A stretch of DNA of 64,000 nt from Megamerina dolium (GCA_963854835.1 OY978525.1:74270128-74334127), one strand, 5' to 3'; numbered from the stretch's first letter, positions 19,847 through 30,996 are shown. Notes: generated by a model from the letters alone, not told the origin. Program-made: numbers and translations.

Positions 19847-21426
19847 ATGTGGGATTTTATTAAGAAACATAGTACTTACGAGCAATACGAGCTCATAAAA
19901 TCGAAAGTGCAGCACGGCAAAGTACTAGCACCAGGTGAGGAGCTAGAAGCTACATTAATAGAATTAAGAGCTCTTTTAGAAACGCAGGGTGAAGCAAGTT
20001 TAGTCGTGAAGGGCAATTTGGAAGCAGCGGAGGCACAAATAAGAAACCTCAGATTAAGGATTGTAAACCAAGGATTGGAAGCTGAACAACTAGACGCAAA
20101 GAACGTAGAACTCCACAGAAGGAATCAGGAGTTAGAAGGATTACTTAAGGAGAGAAATATTTCCGTGGAATTTATAGAAAATAGACTCATAACCTCCGTG
20201 GACACTGAGCAAATAAGCGCTCTCCAGGCCCAAGTAAGAAATCTTAAGAGGTAACGCAGTTAAGCAGAAAAGACACCTCTTCACCGCCGTACACCTGTAA
20301 GGAAGATACTTACGAACTCGCATCCACAAACAACGAAAAAAATACGTATAGACGAGATAGCACAGATGGTTAGTAGACTACTTCCAGTACTCACTGACGC
20401 TGAATCAAAAAATTTGAGAACGGAAGTTCACCAATTTATCGCTGGGTGTAAATTAGCCAGCAAAGGAATCAAACCAGATGAGTTGGAAGATTTAATATCC
20501 TGTATAAAGCAACGTCTATACGGAGATGCGTTTACTTTGGTTTGGGCGAAAAAATTTGCCAATTTGGAAGAATTATATAGACTTCTAAGAAACACATACC
20601 TGAAAATAGTCCAGCTAGAACCCATCACTCACCAAATCCAGTTTGCACGGCAATTACCACAAGAAAGCATAAGTGCGTTCGCCAATAGATTAGACGAATT
20701 GAAAACCGCCACAACTTACTGTTTCAAAACCTCATATGGGGGAAAAGAAGACCTAGCACTGCTGCAGGAGCTAGAGAAGCCCACAAAGAAATCGTTCGTA
20801 ACAGGCCTTAGTGAACCAATACTTAGAGTGCATATGCTAAGTAAGAGAGGTACGTTAGAGGAATTGACGGAGGAAGCCGTAAATAAGAATATCCTGCTCA
20901 ACAGAGGGCAACAGCACTACACACTTAACGTGGGAGCCAATGTAGGTCTCAATACCTTATTAACATAGTAGCGATCCACCAAAACAGAAATAATAAAGTG
21001 CCATTTAAGGCAGATCAGTACTTAGAGAATAAAAAAAATCCTCAAAACGGCCAAAGGAAAGTTCCTACCTGTTCCTTCTGTTACAAGAAGGGACACACAA
21101 AGGACGAATGTTTTAAAAGGAAAAATACGCCCTTCTGTATAAAATGTAAGCAATATTGGCATGAGTTCAATCTATCTTGTACGTCTTTCACAAACAATAC
21201 AAAGCCGCAAGGGAATTATACTCCAAAAACAGGTCATAGTAAGGGAAGCCAGGAAAATGTAGGGCCTAATCGGAGTAAGTCCGAAACCAAATGTTTCTTT
21301 TGCAGGAAGCCCGGACACAGGATTTGCAATTGTTACAAACGCAAAGACTTGGAAAAGACTCAGGAAAACTACGGGGGCCCAGGTACGGCCAATAAACCGG
21401 GAACCCCAAAATTTTGCTATAGATAG
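19847..21426 (+). pseudogene. Ty3/gypsy gag region with zinc knuckles (broken)
   Basis: Gag packages the element RNA. The first frame (19,847-20,254) is a charged coiled-coil-like stretch and ends early. A second frame (20,366-20,968) has the capsid-like region (ADAFTLVWAKKF-type sequence, then LPQESISAFANRLDELKTA) and stops at 20,968. A third piece (20,998-21,426) carries two CX2CX4HX4C knuckles, CSFCYKKGHTKDEC and CFFCRKPGHRICNC, with an altered CIKCKQYWHEFNLSC between them. Three frames for one gene show that the copy is defective. I describe only the breaks and do not reconstruct the protein. Confidence 0.75.
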
Positions 21427-21589
21427 GCCAGCTGAAATGGAAGTTGTCAATCATGCGTCTTTAAAGATTGTTGACACACCCTCCACGTCAGAAAGTAGGA
21501 TGGTGGAAGTTGGTAGTCAGGCGTCCAGAGGGATTGTTGACCCATCTTTCGCATCCAGTGATAGCAATCGTGGTTATTGTTTTGGATGT

Positions 21590-21955
21590 AGATAATGTAG
21601 ATAATGTTCATTGAGTTTCCGTGTGAGGAAGCAAAAAGTGGAAAACTCATTTTACTTGTAGACTCGGGCAGATACCAGTTTAGTAAAATCAACAGTAATG
21701 AACAAAAACGTTAGCAAGAAAGGGAATCTAAGGAAAATTCTTAGTGGTGCCTTTGGAGGATCTGTCACCACGTTAGGGCCAATAATTGTCCAACATGAAA
21801 GGACTAATGAATTGAATTTAGAATTACATATAATATCTGAAGAGAGGGGGATACCTGCAGATGGTATCCTAGGACGAGACAATTTATGGAATCGATCGAT
21901 TCTCAATACAATGAAAAATAAGCTGATTTTTTCGATGGGCGAAAACAGCTTTTAA
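21590..21955 (+). pseudogene. Ty3/gypsy protease region (disrupted active site)
   Basis: The retroviral-type aspartic protease should carry a D(S/T)GA motif. Here the motif region reads LLVDSGRYQF at about 21,652-21,680 because of a small deletion that changes frame. Downstream residues (RKILSGAFGGSVTTLGP, then GRDNLWNRSI) continue in another frame to 21,955. Confidence 0.6.
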
Positions 21956-23690
21956 TGACTTTACCTCTCAAATCATTGAACGAGGCTAATAGAGTACTCT
22001 ACAACAGTGAGGTTGTAGTACCAGGGAGAACTATGAGGATAGTTCCCTTGAATGTAAACACCGATTTGGAAACGGTTATAGTGGAAAAACAAGAAGTTTC
22101 TCCCGGGATATTTTTAGGTGAGACATTGAGATGTGTCACAAATAATAAAGTTTATGTACCAATACTGAATACAAATACGAATTCTTATACTGTGTGTAAC
22201 GATATGAGAGTTAATATATTTAAATTTAATCATATAGAGCATAAAGAGCATGAAACAGTTTCTAAAATAAATAGCGTTAGGGAAAATGGTAACTACAAGA
22301 GGGTCACTAAAATATTAGAAACAGTTAAGTTAGATTCAAACCTAAATATGGAAGAAAGAAAATCTATGGAAGACATCTTCAAGTCATTTCACGATTTGTT
22401 TTATTTGGAAGGCGATAAATTGTCTTACACAACAGGTATAAAGCACACGATACCAGTGAAGGCAGATCAGGCACCAATAAATCAGAGACAGTACAGGTTA
22501 CCAGAAGTGCATAAGGAGGAGATTAATATACAGGTAAATAAAATGTTGGAAGACGAGATAATCGTTCCCAGTTCTTCCCCATGGAATTCACCAATAATAT
22601 TAGTTCCAAAGAAGGCGAGAAGCGATGGAAAGAAGAAATGGAGACTAGTTGTTGATTTCAGAAAACTGAACGATGCCACCATTAAACAGATTTTTCCAAT
22701 TCCACGCATCGATGAGATATTGGATCAGTTAGGTCATAGGAGATATTTTACTACACTTGATCTGGCCAGTGGATATCATCAAGTGCTAATGGAAGAGTCT
22801 GACAGAAAAAACCATTTTTATTTCAGGTGTCGGGCATTAAGAATTTAATAGAATGCCTTTTGTTTTAACGGGAGCACCTGCTACTTTTCAAAGACTAATG
22901 AATCATGTATTGACTGGACTCCAGGGAATAGATTGTTTTGTATATTTGGATGGCATTGTTGTCTATGGTCGGAATTTGGCACAACATGAATCGCGTTTGC
23001 GGAGAGTACTTGAACTCTTACGTAAACATAACTTAAAACTAAATACAGAGAAGTGCCAATTTCTGCGAAAAGAGATAATTTACCTAGGTCATAAGTGCCC
23101 CTTCCTCAGGGGCATTGCCAGATCCATTGCAGATAAGGTAGAATGTGTCAAAAATATTCCTGTTCCAAGAAATAGGAAAGATGTTCAGGCATTCTTAGGT
23201 TTAGTAAACTATTATCGAAAGTTTGTTAAAAATATGGCAAGCATAGCGCTACCAATTAATAAATTACTAAGAAAATTTGAATGGACCGATAAATATCAGA
23301 AAGCTTTTGAAAATTTGAAGGAGGCAATTTGCTCTCCACCAATTTTAGCTTATCCAGATTTTTTCGAACCTTTCGTGCTGACAACAGATGCCAGCAATGA
23401 AGCCTTGGGGGCAGTTCTATCGCAAGGTGAAATTGGAAAAGATAGACCAATAGCCTTTGCGAGCAGAGCACTTAGTGATACTGAGAAAAGCTTATCTACT
23501 GGGTAGACCATTCAAAGTCGACACTGACCATCAGCCCTTGAGTGGAATTGCTAATCTGAAAGACCAGACATCTCGCTTGGCACGTTTCAGACATAAACTG
23601 TCTGCATTTGATTTTGAAATAATTTACAAACCAGGCAAAAGGCACTTGAACGCGGATGCGCTCAGCAGAGTTCCACAACCGAATTAGGAG
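21955..23690 (+). pseudogene. Ty3/gypsy reverse transcriptase and RNase H (catalytic site changed)
   Basis: The RT frame (21,955-22,848) carries YRLPEVHKEEINIQVNKML, SSPWNSPIILVPKK, WRLVVDFRKLNDATIKQ and FTTLDLASGYHQVLM (block A). It then hits a stop at 22,846-22,848. The next frame (22,853-23,506) has MPFVLTGAPATFQRLMN and VYLDGIVVYG, where the invariant YxDD box has lost its second Asp (YLDG). RNase H follows (LTTDASNEALGAVLSQG) and breaks at about 23,500; RLARFRHKLSAFDFEI and HLNADALSRVPQ lie in another frame to 23,687. The copy cannot encode an active enzyme. Confidence 0.8.
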
Positions 23691-23867
23691 TCAACAATGG
23701 TTGTGACTCGTTCTATGGCGAGGAATAAAGTCGACGAAACTGAAAGCCAAGAAGAGCCTGAAGAAAGCTCTGATGACGAATTAGAACTAGATGAAAATGC
23801 AAAATACATACTTACATTTCAAGATGATTTTTCCAAATTTTTTATTTGCGTAGCTATACTAGATGCT
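23691..23867 (+). pseudogene. Ty3/gypsy integrase fragment
   Basis: A short open piece with YILTFQDDFSKFFICVAI matches the integrase catalytic core around its first Asp. Everything downstream, including the rest of integrase, any envelope gene and the 3' LTR, is gone; SINE copy 2 begins at once. The gypsy copy is thus 3'-truncated. Confidence 0.55.
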
Positions 23868-24017
23868 GGGTGGGTGTCGTAGCTCAGTAGTTAGTGTGTT
23901 GGTCTTCTGATCTGCAGGTCGGTGTTCAATTCCCGGCTGATGCTTAACAAATTTAATATCGATAAGATTTTTCTTTCGAACGGTAGCTACCTGTCGGACA
24001 GCAATTGGCAATTCTTC
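23868..24017 (+). mobile_element. tRNA-derived SINE, copy 2 (3' truncated)
   Basis: The head GTCGTAGCTCAGTAGTTAG (A box) and GTGTTCAATTCCCGGC (B box) and the body up to GGCAATTCTTC match the other copies. It stops abruptly at about 24,017, where LOA-like sequence begins. LINE-driven insertion normally loses 5' rather than 3' sequence, so a later deletion or recombination probably removed the tail. No target duplication is visible. Confidence 0.8.
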
Positions 24018-25185
24018 GATAAGCAGATTCGTAAATTCAGCAAATGGAAACTCGAATGTGCGTAGATCTGTCAACAGAGGGACTCCTCAAGGAGGTGTAC
24101 TCTCCCCTCTTCTGTGAGTGAATAAATTGTTGCGGGGCCTGGAGAGGAGGGGTCATCAAATTATTGTTTACGCGGATGATGTTGCTATTACAGTAAGGGA
24201 GAAATTTCCGAATACTCTGAGAAATAATGCAAGACATATTAAACGAAGTTGATACTTGGTCTAAGTCATGTGGACTAAGTGTCAATGCCATCAAGACAGA
24301 ATTGGTTATGTTCACCAGGAAGCACCAGCTACCTGAGGTTTACCTCCCAACTTTAATCGCTGCTACGCTATCGTTTAGTGACAAAGCCGGGTGTCTAGGA
24401 CTGATCCTAGATAGGAAGCTTTTTAGGAGTTATAATATAGAAGATAGAGTTAGAAAATCGGCTGTAGCCCTCTACTCGTGTAAAATGGGGTTTGAAGCCT
24501 CATATCGCTCACTGGATATTCACAGTTGTAGTAAGGCCAATTCTGACTTACGGCATTATAGTCTGGTGGCCGGTTCTAAATAAAAGCTATGCAGTTAAAC
24601 GCAGGAGGGTATTCAGACCATAGCTGGCTTGTCCATAAGCGGAGCTCTTAGAACATCCTCTACCGATCGACCTGTTTGGTAAACAACCAGCAGCCAAATC
24701 GGCCTTAAGCCTTAGGGAATCTTCTCTATTAGCCACTTACCCGAAAGGACACTCATCCTCCTTAGACAGCTTTCCACTCATACCAAGAACCACTTTTGAA
24801 ACTGAACAGGCAGGACTTTAGAATGACAATTAGGGTTTTAATGGAAGACATGCGAATAGACTAGGGGCACCTTCTTACGACTACTGTAGGAGCTGCCAAG
24901 ATATAGAGGAAGAGAAACAGTTGAGCATCTCCTGTGCAGATGCCAGGCTCTGGGCAGAAGAAGGCTCACTGCATTCGGAATGGCTTTTCTTGGTGGCGTC
25001 TCAGAGGCTGCGAAAATAAAACTAACAAAGATAGTGTCATTTATAAAATCCACAGGTTGACTCAAAGAGGACCCAGTTGGGTAAGGGATAAAACTCCGGT
25101 GGTATCACAACGGGCCTTTAATAGGCCTAGGTGCGTCGACAGACAAGCACTCAGCCTACCTACCTTATTTCTTTTACACTTCTGA
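24018..25185 (+). mobile_element. LOA/R1-like LINE fragment, RT to 3' end
   Basis: This begins inside RT block B (RGTPQGGVLSPLL), then a stop, then IIVYADDVAITVREKF (catalytic Asp pair present, about 24,160-24,200). The 24,227-24,583 frame carries VDTWSKSCGLSVNAIKTELV and ends inside the thumb. A C-terminal Cys cluster (CRSCQDIEEE) appears near 24,890. The last segment around 25,090-25,180 looks like 3' UTR. Many frame changes indicate an old copy. It may be a relative of the 12-17.7 kb LINE. Confidence 0.65.
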
Positions 25186-26710
25186 GGATAGAAAAATAAT
25201 TCTAATAATATTAAAACATAAGAAAGAGAATTTATTGACAATTCCAAAGTTGTCACATGCAAATTCCATTCGCTTGATTTTGGCATATTTACCGAATCCA
25301 TTTCTGGCGAGTCGCCGGGAGTAATACCAAAGTTTCTTACATTCGCCAGATTATAATAAAATATTATGGGGAGTCGCGAATCATAATAGGCCTAATAACA
25401 TCAGCAACGAACCGAGACATTCGAATGATTTTTGGCATTTTGTGTTGTTGTTAGTGTTGACTCTTATGATTCGAAAGCCAATGAAACAAGACATGCAGTT
25501 CATGCTTAAAATTCATTGTGCCTTTTTCTTATTAGAGTGCTGCAGGAAAGTATTCGTTTGCATGTTCAAAACACTCTATTGATATTAGAATAGAATCTCT
25601 CATTCATTCTCTCTAAGCAAATACGAATTAGAATGAATAAAATAGAATGGAATGAAGTGTATGTTTCGTTTTCATAGAATGAATAGAATCTCAACATTTG
25701 CAAATGGACGTAAAGCATTCGAGAGTACTATAAACAATCGTTTTGCTTTTATATTTTACATTACAATAGATATAAGCAAAAAATACAGTAGATAAGAGAA
25801 CATGACGCGGCAAGACGCAGTAATACAAATCATCAGTGCCTGTCATGAAGAGCAACAACAATTATGATGTACAACACACTCGTAGTACTCTCAAACTCAC
25901 GTAGTACTTTCAAACATTCGTTTATTTAAAGAGAAAAACGAATGTATGGAATATTTCTTGTACAAGAAATGAGTGGAGTGTTCTATTTGCCTAATATTTC
26001 ACTCTCACTCATTTACATTCTATTTATATGTGCTTTGCAAATATTGTACATGTTTTGAGAGTAAAAATTCGTTTAGGATTCGAAAATCAAATACATTCAC
26101 GCATCTCTTTATTTCTTTTGCAAGCAAAAACTGTTACTTTTCGGTGCAGTGAACTACATTGTGTCTTTTTTTTCTAATGCAAGCAAAAATCGCTACTGCA
26201 GTGTGCACGGTGCAGTGAACTACAGCAAAGAAGAAAATAAAAAGAAACCAATTTAATTGTTTTGCCATTTGCTTATGTATATTTGTATGTATATAGATCC
26301 GTACATATGTTTCTTGTATTTTGTTTTCTTGTAGCCAGTTAATTACTAATATGCAAGTTAGCAATAAAATAGTATTTAAGAGCTACGTTAATCAATTAAC
26401 AACGAGAAATATTCAAACTGTTAAAGTGTTTATTTCTTCCTATCTCCGTTCAGGAAAAGTTCGAGTGCTTGTGTTAAATTTTACACGTTATCTTGGTGTT
26501 ACTGCCTCGATAAATAAACTTAAACAAATTTTCCGTTTTGGTGGACAAAACAGCCTTTTCACAAACAGTAAGTGCATATATTTATAAATATATGCATTTT
26601 TGTGAATGGAGCATACTTGTAAGTACTCCACACACATATATCTATATATTGAATAATAGTAAAAATTCGTAAATTTAATAGAAATATTAACTAATTCACA
26701 TATAAATATA
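25186..26710. other. AT-rich non-coding stretch
   Basis: No recognisable gene. There is a patch of repeated GAATAGAAT/GAATGAAT words at about 25,580-25,690 and two GCAAGCAAAAA...GTGCAGTGAACTACA segments (about 26,120-26,155 and 26,178-26,225) that form a short local direct repeat. Confidence 0.5.
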
Positions 26711-26712
26711 TA

Positions 26713-28362
26713 CAGTGGCTCCCAGCTTATTTCGTACAGTGACAGTTTAAAAATTGCTGCAGTCGTAATTCCTAATATTGCAAAAATTTGAACAAAATAT
26801 AAATGCCATTTTTGAAAGGAAGGTTTGTTTTTTATTTTCCAAAATTTACTTTTTCAAAATTTTAGTGTTTGACACTATAAAAAAATAAAATAAGAATAAA
26901 ATAGGAAAATTCATGTCACAGCTTATTTCGTACAGTCTCTTTAAGTTCAAACTAAAAACAAAGTAAGTTGATTTTAATATTTAGTATGACATCCCTTAGC
27001 GTTAATGATAGCCTGGAGTCTATTTGGCATTGAATCCACCAATTTTTGAGTGATGTCTGGTGTGATTTTTTTCCATTCCTCCATCAGTACCTTCTTTAGG
27101 TCTTGCTTATTAGAAATCTTGTGTGTTCTTATTTTATTGTCCAAAATAGACCAAAGATTTTCAATCACATTCATGTCAGGTGACTGTGGTGGTGGAGACA
27201 TCAAGTGTGGGCAGTTCCAAATAAGCCAAGATTGCACAATTCCAGATTTATGTTTTGGGTCATTATCTTGGTAGTACCGAAATTCTTCCCGCAAATCCAG
27301 TTTGTCTGCACTTTGAAGTAAATTGTTTTTCAGAATCTCGAGGTACTTCATTTTGTCCATTGTCCCCTCAATAAAAACCAATTCACCTACTCCGGCTGCT
27401 GACATACAGGCCCAAACCATCACGCTACCGCCACCATGCTTCACTGTGGGCTTAAGGTTCTCCTTGTTTAGCTCGGTATTCGCTTTACGCCAAACATATG
27501 ACATTCCGTCCGAACCAAAAATATTAAACTTAGACTCATCCGCGAAAATAACGGTATTCCAGAACGCAGGAGTCTTAATAATATGCTCTTTGGCGGAGTC
27601 AAGTCGGCGTTGTATATTCATTTTTGAAATGAATGGTTTCTTTCGGGCTACTCGACCGTTCAAGTCATGATTGCGCAGCACACGTCGGACAGTTTCAGCA
27701 CTGGATGATTTCCTATTTCACGCTGAACCTCTGCAGCCAACTTCGGAGCGGATAACTTTGGATTTTTCTTAATTTTTCGTACAATATAACGCTCGTCTGA
27801 TGCGTTGAAAATCTTATTAGGTGCTTCTCTGCCCTTGTTCTCCAACCGATTTTCGCGAACGAAGCGTTGAATGATGTATTGGACAGTTGAGGCACTTAAA
27901 TTTGTCATTTCAGCAATTTTTCGCACACTCTGACCTTTCCTAAAATGGTTAATTACCAGTTTACGCTGTTCCATCGTTGTACGACGCCCATAACGCTAAA
28001 TGTTTAATTTACAGCACTTTAACTATTTAAAATAATAATAATAAAAATTGTTATAATAGTTAAAAAGGTCCAAAAACTCATACAATTCAAAAAAACTTTG
28101 TAACTGCGCGGCAGAATGAAACTTACTTACATTGAAGTTTGTGTACGAAATAAGATGTGGGCTGAAAATCAGCTGATCAATAGTTTTTCTCTCTTGCATG
28201 ACAAAAAGAACAATTTTTGGGGTTCCCCGTTTTCTTATTAGGTTTACTAAACACATACACAGACATCTACATTCAAAACTTATCGATAAGTTTTTTAGTT
28301 TCGATGTTACAGCCATGTACATAAAAACATATACACTGTACGGAATAAGCTGTGAGCCACTG
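26713..28362 (-). mobile_element. Tc1-like element with IR/DR ends
   Basis: The outer ends are CAGTGGCTCCCAGCTTATTT... at 26,713 and, as reverse complement, CAGTGGCTCACAGCTTATTC... ending at 28,362. TA lies on both sides (26,711-26,712 and 28,363-28,364). A second, inner copy of the CAGCTTATTTCGTACAGT motif lies near 26,918 and a related ACGAAATAAG near 28,145, i.e. an inverted-repeat/direct-repeat layout. Length is about 1.65 kb, normal for Tc1-like elements. Confidence 0.88.
26974..27974 (-). pseudogene. Tc1-like DD34E transposase (one frameshift)
   Basis: The N-terminal half (27,974-27,660) has the paired HTH region: QSVRKIAEMTNLSASTVQYI and LSAPKLAAEVQREIGNHP. The C-terminal half (27,681-26,974) has VIFADESKFNIFG (first Asp), GGSVMVWACMSAAGVGEL, YYQDNDPKHKS (second Asp) and PPQSPDMNVIENLWSILD (catalytic Glu), then the usual end (SMPNRLQAIINAKGCHTKY). 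The two halves overlap in different frames; a one-base loss near 27,703 explains this. Only this frameshift separates it from a full-length ORF of about 330 codons. Confidence 0.88.
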
Positions 28363-28635
28363 TACTTATTACGTGATATTATTTCAATTTAATTTGCTAT
28401 TCTAACTTACAGCATTTGCTCTCCAGTTCATGGTAAATCTCTCTTCAAAATCTCTGTATATTGCAACTCTGTTAAGCGAAATCAGTGAAAAGCTCAAACG
28501 CCAAAGTATAACTTCTCTACTATTGAAAGTTCTCTGATATACGACAGATTGTGCCATGCTAGAAAGCAATCGTGAAATGCTTGCAATCGGTTTTGTTTTG
28601 CTACTGTTGATCAGTCGATAGACGGACTTCATGCG

Positions 28636-29338
28636 AGTAGATACTATACGCAAATCAAAAGCAATATGTAGTACGCTACAAAATGTTTAATATCGATTTT
28701 TTATTTACGCAAAATAACGTTGTAAAGCCAACGAAATGTTTATCGCAACTACACATCCTCCAATATGTCAGCCCACCACCAACGCAATAACACGTTTGCA
28801 TTAAAATATATAAGTGACCGGCTTTTGGCCAGGGTGCAGTATTTGAATCTTCCAATATCTCCGGTCACCGGTTACGGAATCCATAATACACTTGCATTAA
28901 ATTTATATATACATAGTCTTAGCCGCAGAAATCACATCATTTAATATACTAATATGCTAAAAGTATAATAGTATGTATAACATATTGCATATCTTTGTAT
29001 TACTTTTGTTTTCATCAAGTATGATTTTGATGACAACTACACAATCCAATTGTCCAAAGTAAAATTAAACTATCCCCACTACATTATGCATTTTCGACAA
29101 TGTTGCAGAAACTTGTGCAATAATGTCAAAATAAAAATGTCTGAAATTACACATAATTGCATAAGATTGATGCAATAATATTTTTCAATAATACATTTCG
29201 AAAAATATTTTTTACATTTTTTTTATTGTAGGACATTGATTATTGCATATAAATTACTAACGCATCAAATAGAAAATATCTCAAATTAATTTTGAACACA
29301 AAAAAAATTTTCGACCCTCTTCATATAGAGCCCATTTT
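28636..29338 (-). repeat. Dispersed repeat block B (inverted partner of block A)
   Basis: Reverse-complement match to 18,075-18,760 over its whole length apart from the centre. Where block A has a 14-bp-arm palindrome, this block reads (minus strand) CCGTAACCGGTGACCGG followed by some 40 extra bases. Sequence on the 29,339 side is mariner transposase and sequence on the 28,635 side is probably the rest of it, so block B looks like an insertion into mariner. No clear target duplication was found. Confidence 0.75.
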
Positions 29339-29345
29339 ATATGTA

Positions 29346-30123
29346 GTTATGGACCAGTTTTGACGTGTGCGATGGGGCGTTGTCGTGGAGAAAAATCAGC
29401 TTCTCAAGTCTTTGTTCATAACCACGCCTTTTTCCACCCAAAGCACTACGCAATTTCACTAGTTATTGGTGGTAGCAGTGAGCATTGACAGTTTCACCAG
29501 GTTTCAACAGCTCGTAGTAGATGACACCCTGCTGATCCCACCAAACGCACAGCATCGTCTTGCGTCTAAAGCGATTTGGTCTTGGAGAAGAAATTGCTGG
29601 TTGGCCGGGATCGACCCACAATTTTTTTCGTTTATGATTCTCAAAGTATATCCACTTTTCATCGCAAGTCACCACAAGATGCAGGAACGACTTTCTTTTT
29701 TGTCTAGCAAGCAAGATTTCGCATGTGTTTTGGCGTCGCTTCATCTGCCTATCGTTCATGGGGTACCCATTTTCCAAATTTTTGAACCTTCCACATGGCT
29801 CGTAAACGTATGGAAATGGCTTGTTGAGTAACACATACCTGTTTGGCAAGCATTTTTTGCGATTGGGTGTCGTCCTCATCCAAAAGATCCTGCAAATCAT
29901 GGTCCTCAACTTTTCTGGGTCTATTTTCACGCTTCTTATCACTCAAGTCAAAATGGCCTTCTTTGAAACGACGAAACCAGTCTCTGCAAGTGGTTTCCGA
30001 TAGCGCACTGTCACCATAGGCCTCCACAAGTATTCGAAACGACTCAGCAGCGGATTTCTTCAATTTGACACAAAAATTTAGAGCTTCCCGCATATACTTT
30101 TTTTCTGGCACTAAACTAGACAT
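29346..30123 (-). pseudogene. mariner transposase, N-terminal and first catalytic part
   Basis: The start MSSLVPEKKYMREALNFCVK at 30,123 and the HTH region (KKSAAESFRILVEAYGDSAL, CRDWFRRFKEGHFDL, VCVTQQAISIRLRAM) are typical of mariner. A frame change near 29,750 leads to LHLVVTCDEKWIYFENHKRK (first Asp), PNRFRRKTMLCVWWDQQGVI and YYELLKPGETV. Then a stop near 29,463 and, in the remaining stretch, FLHDNAPSHTSKLV (second Asp) to about 29,346. Block B begins right after. Confidence 0.8.
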
Positions 30124-30374
30124 GATTATACGAGGAAATATGTATGTTGTATGAAATCACTGATGATGTTTACTAATTGATGTAAACAGGTGTCGAACTC
30201 ATAAAAAAAGGATGTACAGTCGATAATAGCTCATCGCTCAATAACGCCATCTAGCGTAACCTGGTCGCACTTATACAACGCAAGATACAGATTCTAAAGC
30301 CATCTATTTGAAAAATAATGGATTTCTTTTTACTACACCTGATATTAGAGCCATCTACCGACAATTTGTTACCA

Positions 30375-30694
30375 AGCTTTATCGAACACCCAATACATAT
30401 TAGGAATGTTGAAAATAAAATACAAAATAATTTTTTCTTGCAAAATAGCGTTTAGTCAAATCAGCAAAGATTTTGCCATCAAAAGCCATTCAGTTGCATT
30501 CCAAAATTTGGCCAACCAATTCACGTTTCAATGCTAGTGATGGATGGTTTAAGAAGTTTAAGAGTCGACATGGAATTAGGTCTTTAAAAAACCTCATCTT
30601 CTTGATCCATTTGTTAAAGAGCTTTATCGAACACCCAATACATATTAGGAATAACAAAATAATTTTACCTTGCAAAATAGCGTTTAGTCAAATC
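30375..30694. repeat. Direct repeats flanking a Jerky/Tigger-like fragment
   Basis: AGCTTTATCGAACACCCAAT... occurs at 30,375-30,462 (88 bp) and again at 30,620-30,694 (75 bp, with a small internal deletion), both ending GCGTTTAGTCAAATC. Between them, 30,463-30,619 is a piece of the transposase gene seen at 33,000-33,150 (SDGWFKKFKSRHGIRSLK). The repeats are far longer than any transposon target duplication. The origin may be a local duplication spanning a fragment, or a composite repeat. Confidence 0.75.
30463..30619 (+). pseudogene. Jerky/Tigger-like transposase fragment (CENP-B type HTH)
   Basis: SDGWFKKFKSRHGIRSLK is the end of the HTH_Tnp_Tc5 (CENP-B-like) domain. The DNA matches 33,000-33,150 closely but lacks a segment between the two parts (GGTCTTTAAAAA then CCTCATCTTCTTGATCC). 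It is a 157-bp scrap with no expected product. Confidence 0.7.
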
Positions 30695-30964
30695 GTGCTA
30701 TATTTTAATTACATATTGTTCTCAGATGGTCATGTTTGTTTGATTAAACAGCTAGAGATCGATCGCATCGATAGTCTATCCTATTGCATAATGTGTGTGG
30801 CAATTTTTGTATTTAGCTGCGACTATCTACGGATACGACGTGATCAAGCATGGACCAATTGTATGAATGCAATGACTATGTAAAAATAAATTATTTTACA
30901 TTTGCAAAGGGATAAATCATGCCACTAGGGTACAGACACTTACTTATAAGCACAAAGCACCCAT

Positions 30965-30996
30965 GCATCATCATCATCATCATCATCATCATCATG
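30965..30996. repeat. (CAT)n microsatellite
   Basis: A run of about ten CAT triplets. Simple repeat only. Confidence 0.95.

Larger units (their letters stand above)
28390..30240 (-). mobile_element. mariner element interrupted by repeat block B
   Basis: Transposase sequence from 30,123 down to about 29,346 is clear mariner. After block B (28,636-29,338), the minus-strand sequence 28,635-28,390 reads SRLLSSMAQSVVYQRTFNSR and YRDFEERFTMNWRANAV, which resembles the decayed C-terminus of a mariner transposase (HLF.SM...F.S.E, then RGIE.LP.RW). This second match is weak. TIRs were not identified; the 5' side may reach about 30,290. Confidence 0.5.

Noticed and set aside
18075..29338. One giant 11-kb transposon with blocks A and B as its terminal inverted repeats
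   Set aside because: Block B appears to lie inside a mariner gene with mariner sequence on both sides, and the region between the blocks is a patchwork of truncated elements. Two separate copies of a short repeat fit better.
30965..30996. CRISPR-like or other functional repeat array
   Set aside because: A plain (CAT)n microsatellite without spacers.
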